This document shows, one piece after another, positions 35,756-43,814 of a stretch of 64,000 bases of DNA (positions are counted from its first letter, which is position 1; every line of letters starts with the position of its first letter). The stretch covers positions 36,114 through 100,113 of the forward strand of contig NZ_BMPW01000030.1 in assembly GCF_014647795.1 (NCBI RefSeq), written 5' to 3'. Origin of the DNA: Actinoplanes campanulatus. Its GTDB lineage: Bacteria > Actinomycetota > Actinomycetes > Mycobacteriales > Micromonosporaceae. The position numbers and the translations under genes were made by a program. The notes beneath the pieces are model-generated. The model was not told where the DNA came from. It saw nothing but the letters and a program-made list of their open reading frames with translations, and did no database searches.

Positions 35756-36667
35756 ATGCGCCGCACCGACCCGCTCGGCCTGCCCGTCGAGCCACCGCAA
35801 CCGCCGCGCCCGCCGGACCTCCCGCCGCCGATCGTGCCGGACGGCCTGAACCTGGGCCGGGAGAAGCTGCCCGAATGGGGCCCGGACATCTGGGAGCGGA
35901 TCGACCGGGCAACGGTCGACGAGATCGACCGGGCGTCGGTGGTCGCCCAGTTCCTGCCACGGGTGCCGTCGCTGACGCCCAGCGCGCGAACCGTGCCGGC
36001 GAACCGGATCGACGAGGACGCCGCCAGCGGCGAGCTGTCCGTCGACCAGGGCCGGGTGCTGCCGCTGCTGGAGAAGTCCCAGGTTTTCGTGCTGAGCAAG
36101 GAACAGTATTACGACGAGCAGTGGATCGGCACCGGGGTCGCGCTGGCCACCCGGGCCGCGAACCGGCTGGCCCGGCAGATCGACCTGGCCGTGCTCCAGG
36201 GCGACGGCAACAACCCCGGCCTCGTCTCGGTGGCGGATGAGCAGCACGTGGTGCCGGTGCCGCCGATCGACGACCAGGTGCCCGGCATCTACGGCGAGAA
36301 CCTGTTCTCGGCGGTCGCCGACGCGTACGCGTTCCTCCAGGGTAAAAGCCTGAACGGCCCGTACGCGTTACTGCTCGCCGGACCGCAGTTCGCCGACGCG
36401 CACCGGTCGCTCAAGTCGACGCTGATCGCCCCGGCCGACCGGATCCGGCCACTCATGACGGCCGGTTTCCACGCCGCCGGGACCCTGAACGACCGGGAGG
36501 GCGTGATGGTGTCGCTCGGCGGGACGGTCGACCTGGCCATCGCGGTGCACGGCGCCACCGCGTTCACCTTCGTGGACAGTTCCGAGACCAGGCGTTTCCG
36601 GATCTACGAGCGATTCAGCGTTCGGATAAAGGTCCCGGAATCCCTGGTACGGCTGCGGTTCGGCTGA
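35756..36667 (+). CDS. Encapsulin-like shell protein (HK97 fold, Linocin_M18-type)
   Basis: A 303-residue protein. Residues 1-32 are a proline-rich extension (PVEPPQPPRPPDLPPP) absent from ordinary encapsulins. The rest follows the encapsulin order block by block: WERIDRATVDEIDRAS (N-terminal helix), VLPLLEKSQVFVLSKEQ (E-loop/strand region), ATRAANRLARQIDLAVLQGDG (spine helix), NLFSAVADAYAFLQ and NGPYALLLAGPQFADAHRS (A-domain). It ends with GVMVSLGGTVDLAIAVH and RIYERFSVRIKVPESLVRL, the family's terminal strand. Encapsulins assemble into hollow icosahedral shells that load cargo by C-terminal tags. No peroxidase, ferritin-like or other known cargo is adjacent. The stop shares one base with the next gene's ATG (TGATG). 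Confidence 0.82.
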   Translation: MRRTDPLGLPVEPPQPPRPPDLPPPIVPDGLNLGREKLPEWGPDIWERIDRATVDEIDRASVVAQFLPRVPSLTPSARTVPANRIDEDAASGELSVDQGRVLPLLEKSQVFVLSKEQYYDEQWIGTGVALATRAANRLARQIDLAVLQGDGNNPGLVSVADEQHVVPVPPIDDQVPGIYGENLFSAVADAYAFLQGKSLNGPYALLLAGPQFADAHRSLKSTLIAPADRIRPLMTAGFHAAGTLNDREGVMVSLGGTVDLAIAVHGATAFTFVDSSETRRFRIYERFSVRIKVPESLVRLRFG

Positions 36668-37578
36668 TGGGCTACCCCGACTCGCCGATCGACCCGGAGC
36701 TGTTCGCCTCCGACAGCAACCGCCCCCTGCCGGTCGGCGAGGTGGTCGAGTGGTTCGACTTCGGCCAGTTCGTCGAGCTGTACGCCACCGACGAGAGCGG
36801 TGTCACCCATCCGCTGGTCGTCACCCAGGACGACGCGGTGCTCCAGGCCAGCCTACGCATCCGTGAGGAGACCGGCGCACCGACCCGGACCGTGGACCTG
36901 GCCGGCGGGGTGCCGTTGAGCCGCGCCGTCAGTGGTGACGGCACCGAGGCGTTCCAGGCCATCGGCGTACCGGATCAGATCGTTGTCGACGATGTTGACG
37001 AGCTGATCCGGTCCGGCATGCTCACCGGCGAGGGCACCCAGTACTTCCTGACCCTGCACGGTGGCCAGATCACCGCGATCCGCGACGGCGAGCCACAGTT
37101 GCTGCGGGCCCGGCGGGTCCGTGACGGGCGCAGTTCCCGGGTCTGGCTGCGCCTGCTGCCGAAGGTGATAGACGCGCCGCTCATCGCCGCCGACGCCCTC
37201 GACGGCCTGCTCGCCCTGCCCGAACTGGACGTCGACGGGCTGCGGATCCGGCTCGCGCTGGAACCCGCCGAGGTGGCCGCGCTGCTCGCCGGCCGTACCG
37301 TGGTGGTGCGCGGCACGGCCGGGGAGCGGACCCGGCTGGTCCGGCTGCGCCAACAGGCGCGGCTGGACGTGGGGTTCGCCGTCGCGCCTCGCGACGACCA
37401 GGTGACCGTCCCCGATCTGGCCGCCTTCCTCGCCAACCCGGTCGTCCCCGGCGCGGGCGACCTGCCGTACCGGGTGCCGCTCACCGGCCAGGTGGTCCAG
37501 TCGCTGCGCGCCAACGGGACCGCGCAGCTGATGCTGGCCAGCGGGCGGGTGCTCACCCTGCGGGTGGGTAAGTCTTGA
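36667..37578 (+). CDS. Unknown protein of the encapsulin operon (gene 2)
   Basis: A 303-residue protein without signal peptide or membrane helix. Composition suggests mixed beta structure with short helices; a repeated pattern of DxLDGL/LPELDVDGL lies near residues 178-195. The C-terminus is RVLTLRVGKS. I do not recognise the family. Its ATG overlaps the shell gene's stop by one base and its stop overlaps the next start by four, so it should be made in proportion to the shell. It could be a cargo, a minor shell or pore protein, or an assembly factor; the sequence does not decide. Confidence 0.75.
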   Translation: MGYPDSPIDPELFASDSNRPLPVGEVVEWFDFGQFVELYATDESGVTHPLVVTQDDAVLQASLRIREETGAPTRTVDLAGGVPLSRAVSGDGTEAFQAIGVPDQIVVDDVDELIRSGMLTGEGTQYFLTLHGGQITAIRDGEPQLLRARRVRDGRSSRVWLRLLPKVIDAPLIAADALDGLLALPELDVDGLRIRLALEPAEVAALLAGRTVVVRGTAGERTRLVRLRQQARLDVGFAVAPRDDQVTVPDLAAFLANPVVPGAGDLPYRVPLTGQVVQSLRANGTAQLMLASGRVLTLRVGKS

Positions 37579-39707
37579 AGGACCTGAAGAAGGACCTCGA
37601 CGACTACGAGCCGCCGGTCTTCGTACCGGAGCCGGAGGTCACCAAGAGCGCGCCGGCGCCCGTACCCTCGACTCCGGTCTTTGTGGCGGAACCACCGGCG
37701 AAGCTCGCGCCGGCGACGATGCCGATCGGGAAGACCGGGTTTCCGGTCTTCCAACAGGTCTTTCAGCCGGTCGCCGAGCAGACCGTCCGGAAGCAGGGCA
37801 CCCCGCCGATTCCCAAGCTGGACGTGGCGCTTTTCCTGGCATGGCGCCAGGTCTGGACACTGAAAGGCCTCAGCCGCGGCCGGCTGCTGCACTCGCTGTC
37901 GCTCGCCCCGCAGGAGGAGGCGACCATCGAGCTGTACACCTGGGAACGGCATCGCAAGACCCTGGAACAGTCCAGCGAGACCGGCACCGAGCAGACGTTC
38001 GAGGGCACCGACTCCACGAAGGACACCAGCGACGTCTACTCCGAGGTGAACCGGCAGCGCGACTTCCAGTGGCAGGTCAGCGGGTCGCTGCGGGCCACCT
38101 ACCGGCCGGTCGCGGGCGAGATCACGCTCGGCGCGGACGCGTCGGTGTCGAACAAGAGCACGATCGGCGAGATCGGCAAGACCACCCAGAACCGGGTGCA
38201 CGAGACCGTCGTGAAAGCCTCCACGAAGGTACGGTCCCAGCGCGTAACCAAGATCAGCGAGACCGTGGAGTGGGGCTCCGAGCAGCGGATCACCCGCAAG
38301 ATCCGGAACCCGAACCTGTGCCACACCCTCAACCTCGACTACTACGAGGTGCTGGCGCACTACGCCATCGAGACAACGTTCCTGCCAGAGGACTCGCGAC
38401 TGTGCGCCTTCGTGCCGAACCCGATCAGCACCGAGCTGACCGAGGCGGTGGTGCGCCGCAACGAGACGGCGCTCAGTGACGCCCTCCTCGAAGGCAGTCT
38501 GCGAGCCGGGTTCGAGGCGATCCGCTATCTGGAGGCCTACGCCATCGCGGTCACCGAGCAGGCGGCCCGCCGCGCCGCCGCGGCCAAGGTGGCGCAGACC
38601 GGCACGAAGAAGCCGAAGCCGGACCCGGATCCGGTCGTCTCGAAGGAGCAGGCCGACCTGATCAGCGCCATCCGTGACCTGCGGTCCGCGGCCGAGCAGT
38701 TCGGCGCTCGCGTCGACGCGCATGCCGCGCTGGACGCGATCGCCGACCACCTGGAGGTCTCCGACGCGTCCCGCCGCAACGCCCGCCGCTGGCTGTTCCG
38801 CCGGCTCGTGGAGGCGAAGTTCAGCAGCTTCGCGGCCGAGTTGATGGCGCTCAAGGACCGCAAGGACGAGGACCTGACCGTCGAGTACGCCCGCCAACTG
38901 GCCACCGTCCTGCCGATGCCGCAGGGCAGCCCCACCCTGGCATCGCTCGGGGAACTGTCCGACAAGGAGAAGGAGACGTACGCGCTCAGCGCCGCCATCC
39001 GCGCCGGCCACATGAAGGACGAATGGGACTGGGCCTGGTGGAGCGGCCGCTGCCGGGAGGAGAACATGTACACCCCGGAGGACATGGGCGTTCCGGGACG
39101 GGTCCAGCGGGTGATGGAGAAATGGCAGGCGTACGACGCGGCGCCACCGGCCACCACGGCCGGCGACAAGGCCGCCGACGACGCCGACCAGCGGCAGGGT
39201 CAGCAGGCCGCCGAGGACGTACTGGAGATGAAGTTTCCCCTCGAGGAGATCGCCCGGCACCGGGAACGCGCCGACGCGCTGATGAGCCACCTGCGCGAAC
39301 ACTGGTCCTACTACCGGTTCGCGCTGTTCCAGGCACTGCCGCCGAGCGAACAACTGGAACGGCTGATCATCGGGTCCAGCAACGTGCTGCGGGCCGGCAT
39401 GTTCGAGCCGCGGGTGGTGAGCGCGCACGGCGACCAGCTGGCCGTCCCGCTGAACACGTCGAACTATCCCGGGCTGGAGGCGTTTCTGCTGAACATGCTG
39501 GGCGACGTCCGCAACACCGAACCCGCGACCTCCACGATCCTGCTGCCGACGCCCGGCATGTCGATCGAGAGCCGGCTAGGCCGGTGCACCGGCTGCGAGG
39601 AGTACATCGAGCTCACCCGGGCGATCGAGCTGCGGCGGCTGACCGCGGTGGCCGAACAGGCCGAACTGGAGGCCGAACGGCTGCGCGCCGAACTGGGTGG
39701 ACCGTGA
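37575..39707 (+). CDS. Unknown 710-residue protein of the encapsulin operon (gene 3)
   Basis: Starts with TTG inside a TTGA overlap. Residues 1-75 are acidic and Pro-rich (disordered). A conserved-looking block follows: ALFLAWRQVWTLKGLSRGRLL and SLAPQEEATIELYTWERH. Then comes a long Ser/Thr-rich, beta-prone stretch (about 130-240: QSSETGTEQTFEGTDS, SEVNRQRDFQWQVSGS, ADASVSNKSTIGEIGK), a region with two cysteines, then helices rich in Ala/Arg/Glu. Near the C-terminus sits RCTGCEEYIEL and a final coiled-coil-like helix (LTAVAEQAELEAERLRAEL). No known enzyme motif is visible. The alternating amphipathic Ser/Thr stretch is the kind seen in beta-barrel or fibre-forming proteins; that is only a suggestion. 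Confidence 0.75.
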   Translation: MKDLKKDLDDYEPPVFVPEPEVTKSAPAPVPSTPVFVAEPPAKLAPATMPIGKTGFPVFQQVFQPVAEQTVRKQGTPPIPKLDVALFLAWRQVWTLKGLSRGRLLHSLSLAPQEEATIELYTWERHRKTLEQSSETGTEQTFEGTDSTKDTSDVYSEVNRQRDFQWQVSGSLRATYRPVAGEITLGADASVSNKSTIGEIGKTTQNRVHETVVKASTKVRSQRVTKISETVEWGSEQRITRKIRNPNLCHTLNLDYYEVLAHYAIETTFLPEDSRLCAFVPNPISTELTEAVVRRNETALSDALLEGSLRAGFEAIRYLEAYAIAVTEQAARRAAAAKVAQTGTKKPKPDPDPVVSKEQADLISAIRDLRSAAEQFGARVDAHAALDAIADHLEVSDASRRNARRWLFRRLVEAKFSSFAAELMALKDRKDEDLTVEYARQLATVLPMPQGSPTLASLGELSDKEKETYALSAAIRAGHMKDEWDWAWWSGRCREENMYTPEDMGVPGRVQRVMEKWQAYDAAPPATTAGDKAADDADQRQGQQAAEDVLEMKFPLEEIARHRERADALMSHLREHWSYYRFALFQALPPSEQLERLIIGSSNVLRAGMFEPRVVSAHGDQLAVPLNTSNYPGLEAFLLNMLGDVRNTEPATSTILLPTPGMSIESRLGRCTGCEEYIELTRAIELRRLTAVAEQAELEAERLRAELGGP

Positions 39708-41371
39708 CCGACCTGTTCGCCGAGACGTCGGCGGCCGATCTGCCGGACGACCTGGCCCCGGCCGTGTACGCCCGGATCGTCCCGGGCTCGGCGGCGCCTG
39801 CTGTCCCGGTCGACGCCCTGGACGCCCCGGCGCTGCCGCCCGTGTTCCTGAGCGGTGACGAGTCGTGGCGCGGCAGCCGTACCCAAGTCGACCTGTGGCA
39901 GCCGGACCGGCGGCTGCCGCCTGTCCGCCTGCCGCTCGATCCGGCCCGGCTCGGCGAGCTGGTGGACATCTGGTACCGCACCGAGGGCTGGGCCCGCGTC
40001 GACGAGATGATCAAGCTGGCTCGCGGCAATGCCCTCGACCGGGCGCTCGGACCGCACTGGGGCCCGTCCACCGATCTCGACGCCTCCCGCTGGGACGAGA
40101 TCACCGCCGCCGTCCGGGGGCTGCTGCGGGCCGCCGACGAGCAGAGCCTCCGGATCGGCCGCCCGCTGGTCGTGGCGGAGGAGCTGGCCCGGCGCGAGGT
40201 GCTGTACCGGCTCGACGCCACGATGGCGACGGTGGCCGCCGAGATGGCCCGCCTCGATCCGCGCGGACCGTACGCCCGGTTCGCCGACGAGAAACAGCGG
40301 ATCGGCCTCACCCCGGCCACCCTCGCCGAGCGGCTACGGCAGCGGCCGTGGCGGCCCGACCCGGAAGCGCCCGAATTCCGCACGCTCGTGACCCTGCTGG
40401 GCGACCTCGGTAGGGTCCGCTCCTGGGCCGTGGACGTCCGGCGAAGCCACAGCGCGAAGATCGACGCGGCGGCGGCCGCCGCCGCGCGGAGCCTCGCGAT
40501 GACGCTCACCGAGGTGTGGCTCCTGCCCGTCACCACCGGCATCGCGAAACGTCTCGTCCCCGGCATCCGTCAGCTGACCGATGAGCTGTCCGGCACCGGC
40601 CTGGGCAGCGCGACCGCCCGCATCGGCGAGGAGATCCGGCTCGCCGCCGACGCGGTGGCCGCCGCCGCCCAGTACGTGGTGGTCGTCGAAGCCGGGGTGA
40701 TCACCGTGTTTCCGCTGGCCCGTGGCCTTGATCTGCCCGCGCTGGCCGGGCGGGACGGGCAGGCCGTCGCCCGGGCGTGCGCCGACGCGGTGACCACGGT
40801 GGTCGAGGCGGCCGCCAGGGTGGATACCGAGATCGCGCCGGTCCCGCAGTCGCTCCAGCACCTCGGCGAGTCACGGCCGGACGTGAAGACCGGTGAGCGC
40901 AGCCTCATTCACGAGAAGGCCCAACGGCTAGGCGGCAATCCGGAGAAGCGCACCCCGCGGGACGCTTTCGACCATCCGGTCGCCGTCTTCGCGGCCCTGA
41001 CCGAGGCGGGATTCGGCGACGGAACCCTGCCGTGGGCGGCGGCCACCGAGGTGATGCGCGCCCGCGGCCTGCCCACCCGGTACACGGAGCACTGGAAAAA
41101 CCTGAACACGGCCGGTGGGCTCGCCTCGCTGATCGCCAAGAGGTCCGGACTGTTGCCCCAGTTGTCGGCGGCGGGCCACTCGACCGTCGAGGCCTACCGG
41201 GAGACGATCTGCTTCCAGATGGGCCGGACCTCCTGGGCGGCCACCCTCGACCCGGCGCTGCGGCTGATCGAGGAGGAGCCCGGCTACGGCGATCTAGCGA
41301 TGGCGTACGGGGCGGCCGCCTTCGACATCGGCCTGCTCATTCTCGAACTCGCCCTGTTGGCGGCCAAGTGA
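39704..41371 (+). CDS. Unknown 555-residue protein of the encapsulin operon (gene 4)
   Basis: Starts with GTG in a GTGA overlap. Mostly helical, Ala/Arg/Leu-rich. An Ala run (IDAAAAAAARSLAMTL, near 255) precedes a hydrophobic helix, and a short beta segment AQYVVVVEAGVITVFPLARG lies near 330. The C-terminus is strongly hydrophobic (AAFDIGLLILELALLAAK), which could be a membrane- or shell-associating helix. No signal peptide and no recognisable catalytic motif. Its close coupling to genes 3 and 5 suggests a complex. Confidence 0.75.
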   Translation: MTDLFAETSAADLPDDLAPAVYARIVPGSAAPAVPVDALDAPALPPVFLSGDESWRGSRTQVDLWQPDRRLPPVRLPLDPARLGELVDIWYRTEGWARVDEMIKLARGNALDRALGPHWGPSTDLDASRWDEITAAVRGLLRAADEQSLRIGRPLVVAEELARREVLYRLDATMATVAAEMARLDPRGPYARFADEKQRIGLTPATLAERLRQRPWRPDPEAPEFRTLVTLLGDLGRVRSWAVDVRRSHSAKIDAAAAAAARSLAMTLTEVWLLPVTTGIAKRLVPGIRQLTDELSGTGLGSATARIGEEIRLAADAVAAAAQYVVVVEAGVITVFPLARGLDLPALAGRDGQAVARACADAVTTVVEAAARVDTEIAPVPQSLQHLGESRPDVKTGERSLIHEKAQRLGGNPEKRTPRDAFDHPVAVFAALTEAGFGDGTLPWAAATEVMRARGLPTRYTEHWKNLNTAGGLASLIAKRSGLLPQLSAAGHSTVEAYRETICFQMGRTSWAATLDPALRLIEEEPGYGDLAMAYGAAAFDIGLLILELALLAAK

Positions 41372-42528
41372 CCAGTCTCGACGAACTTGCCGTCATCGCC
41401 CTGGCCAACGGTGCCAGAACCGAGCGGCTGGCCCGGTTCAGCGCCTGGGGGCGAGGTCTGCGCGCCATGAACGCGGGGGCGCTGACCCGGGCGCTGGAGC
41501 ACATGCGTGTCGAGAACCAGTTGCTCATGGGCAGTCTGCCGCTCATCGCCGAGCAGGCCGGCGAATATCGGGCGATCCTCGGCAGGCTCGCCGACGACGT
41601 GCGGCGGATCCCCGCGCTACGCAGTGAGGAGGTGCTGGCGAGCATCGCCCGTACCCAAGAAGATCTTGAAGCGATCGTACGCCGCGCGGCGACGCCCGGC
41701 GCAAGTCTGGTCACTTCCGCTCTCCGGGGCGCCGCGACCGAGATCCCGGCGGTCAGCAGTTCCACCTTCACCTGGCTGGTCCGGGCGGCGAGCCTGGAGG
41801 CCGATCCGGTCATGCATGCACGCCTCACGAGGCTCTTCCGGGCCGGGCCGCTCGGTGACGCCTCCTGGACCCGCCTCGCCACCGCCATCGAGAGCTCCGG
41901 TGGCACCTTCAACGCGACCCTTGGGCAGACCAGCGAGTTGCTGGCGATCGCCCACCCCGGTTACCGCCAGACCATCGGGCATGCCGGCGGGCTGATCGAG
42001 GATCTCGGAATGCGCCCGGTCGAGTTCTTCGGCGACTCGTGGATCGTGAAAGCCGGCCGGGAGAATCAGCCGCTGAAGTTCCGTGACGGCGGGCTGCTCG
42101 CGGTCCGCGAACCCGCGAGCGTGGACCGGATCGGCGAAGCCGGCATCGTGACCAGCCTGGAGTCGAAACAGGCGGCCACCCGGCTGGAGGCGCTCACCGC
42201 GGACGACGCCGCGCGCAGGGCCGCGGGCGCGAAACTGTCGAAGTACGATCCCAGCCTCGAGGCCCGCAGGCAGCAGATCAGTGCCGCGCGGCGGACCGAG
42301 GAGTCGATCGCCGAGGGCGACATCCTGATGACCTCGACCGGGGAGTTCTATCACCTGCGCCCGGTGCCGCCGTCCCTGATCCGCAACGTGGTGTCCCGGC
42401 CGTACCTGATGGGTGGGGTGGACGTGCGGGCGATCACCGCGAACGGGCGCAACGTCGTCCAGGTCACCACCCCGTTCAACAGCGAGTTCCTGCGTCCCTA
42501 CATCGGGCGGCTGCTTCGCTCGCTATGA
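41368..42528 (+). CDS. Unknown 386-residue protein of the encapsulin operon (gene 5)
   Basis: Starts with GTG in a GTGA overlap. The first 200 residues are helical. The middle has VEFFGDSWIVKAGRENQP and GIVTSLESKQAATR. The end is beta-rich (GDILMTSTGEFYHLRPVPP, NVVQVTTPFNSEFL) and closes with RPYIGRLLRSL. That tail loosely resembles the short hydrophobic I-G-x-L type C-terminal tags that load cargo into encapsulins, but the match is weak. It is the last gene of the unit and overlaps the end of the convergent copper-oxidase gene by 6 bases. Function unknown. Confidence 0.75.
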   Translation: MTSLDELAVIALANGARTERLARFSAWGRGLRAMNAGALTRALEHMRVENQLLMGSLPLIAEQAGEYRAILGRLADDVRRIPALRSEEVLASIARTQEDLEAIVRRAATPGASLVTSALRGAATEIPAVSSSTFTWLVRAASLEADPVMHARLTRLFRAGPLGDASWTRLATAIESSGGTFNATLGQTSELLAIAHPGYRQTIGHAGGLIEDLGMRPVEFFGDSWIVKAGRENQPLKFRDGGLLAVREPASVDRIGEAGIVTSLESKQAATRLEALTADDAARRAAGAKLSKYDPSLEARRQQISAARRTEESIAEGDILMTSTGEFYHLRPVPPSLIRNVVSRPYLMGGVDVRAITANGRNVVQVTTPFNSEFLRPYIGRLLRSL

Positions 42529-43812
42529 CGCCGGGCCCACCTCGATCACGCCTCGGGCGCCGCGCTCGGCATCGACCATCGAGTGGCTCACGAACGGGTA
42601 GTGACCGGATTCCGGCAGGACCGCCTCCACATAGCCACCGGAGGCCGGGCCGAGTTGCAGCACCTGGGCGCCGCCCGGATCGTCCGGCCCGAGCACCCGG
42701 CGGCCCTCGAGGTAGACCGTGTCGAACTGGGCGCCGACCACGTGGAACGACGACGAGCGGTTCGGGCCGGCGTCCAGCACCCAGATCCGCACCCGGTCGC
42801 CGGCCGTCGCGGTGAGCGGGCGGTGCGCGTACCGGTCGGGGTAGCCGTTGAACACCACCGCGTCCGGCTGCTCGGCCTGCATCTTCGCCAGGTCGCCGAC
42901 CTCGCCGTCCGGGCCGGCGTACAGCTCCGACTGGACCAGCACGTACTCGTGGTCGACCTTGGCCAGATCCGGTGGGTCGATGATCACCGCGCCGTACATG
43001 CCGTTGCCGATGTGGTGCAGCATCGGCATCGTCGAGCAGTGGTACATCCAGATGCCGGCCTTCGTGGCGTTGAACCGGTAGGTGAGTGACTCGCCCGGGT
43101 CGATGGGGCGCATCGGCCGGTCCGGGGCGAGTGCCCCGGCGTGGAAGTCGACACCGTGATCCATGGTGCCGTCGTTGGTCAGCGTCACCTCGAAGACGTC
43201 GCCGACGCGGCCGCGCAGCACCGGGCCGGGAACCGTGCCGTCGTAGGTCCACATGAGCTGCCGCACGCCCGGGGCGACCTCGATCTGCACCTCCTTGACG
43301 TGCAGGTCGACGCGGTGCGTGCGCTCCGCCGGCGTGGGAGGCGCGGTGGCGTCCCGGACGGGTTCGGTGCCGTGTTCTCCGGCCGCCATGTGCGCGCCGG
43401 TGCCGGTGCCGGTGACGATCGTCAGGGTCATGCCGGCCTGCCGGTGCGCGGGCAGCGAGCACCAGCCCTCCACCGTCGCGCCGATGACGCCGGCGTCCAG
43501 GCGGGCGGTCGCATGCCGCTCCACCGTGCCGGTGCGGGCGCCGTTGGCCAGAACCAGGTCGTGCCGCCGCTCGTCGCCGTTGGTCAGTTCGATGATCAGC
43601 CGGTCGCCGGGCGGCACGGTGATCGTGTCCGGGTGGTACCGCATGTCCTTCGCGGTCACCGCCACGGTCGTGGTGTGCCCGGTCGGGACGACGTCGGCGG
43701 CCGCCGCCACCGTCGTGGGCGGGTCGGTGGCGCGCTGCGCCACGGTGCCGGCCAGCACGGCCAGCAGGACCAGGGCGACACCGGCGGCCGCGCCGCCGAG
43801 AGGACGGGACAC
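42523..43812 (-). CDS. NirK-like multicopper oxidase with extra N-terminal cupredoxin
   Basis: A 429-residue exported protein with an N-terminal membrane helix/signal. Domain 1 (about 48-135) is a blue-copper cupredoxin with ligands H84, C118, H123, M128. Domains 2-3 match copper nitrite reductases: type 1 site H219, C259, H267, M272; type 2 ligands H224, H258, H357; catalytic Asp position D222. However, the segment VVFNG that follows the catalytic His255 of classical NirK reads PDAVVFNG, with Ala318 in its place. Nitrite reductase activity is therefore doubtful and a general copper-oxidase role is possible. GTG start with GGAGG 5 bases upstream, the site overlapping the stop of the preceding membrane-protein gene. 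Confidence 0.85.
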   Translation of the reverse strand: MSRPLGGAAAGVALVLLAVLAGTVAQRATDPPTTVAAAADVVPTGHTTTVAVTAKDMRYHPDTITVPPGDRLIIELTNGDERRHDLVLANGARTGTVERHATARLDAGVIGATVEGWCSLPAHRQAGMTLTIVTGTGTGAHMAAGEHGTEPVRDATAPPTPAERTHRVDLHVKEVQIEVAPGVRQLMWTYDGTVPGPVLRGRVGDVFEVTLTNDGTMDHGVDFHAGALAPDRPMRPIDPGESLTYRFNATKAGIWMYHCSTMPMLHHIGNGMYGAVIIDPPDLAKVDHEYVLVQSELYAGPDGEVGDLAKMQAEQPDAVVFNGYPDRYAHRPLTATAGDRVRIWVLDAGPNRSSSFHVVGAQFDTVYLEGRRVLGPDDPGGAQVLQLGPASGGYVEAVLPESGHYPFVSHSMVDAERGARGVIEVGPAS

Positions 43813-43814
43813 GG

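Noticed and set aside
42150-42190. A possible nuclease E-x-K motif (LESKQ) in gene 5 of the encapsulin operon
   Set aside because: A single ESK without a convincing upstream catalytic aspartate in a beta-strand setting is too weak to call a PD-(D/E)xK fold.
35756-42528. Reading the encapsulin operon as a prophage remnant
   Set aside because: No integrase, portal, terminase, tail or lysis genes and no attachment repeats were seen; the five genes are neatly coupled and undamaged.
42523-43812. Calling the copper oxidase nirK outright
   Set aside because: The catalytic His255 position appears to be alanine and an extra cupredoxin is present, so the gene symbol would overstate the evidence.
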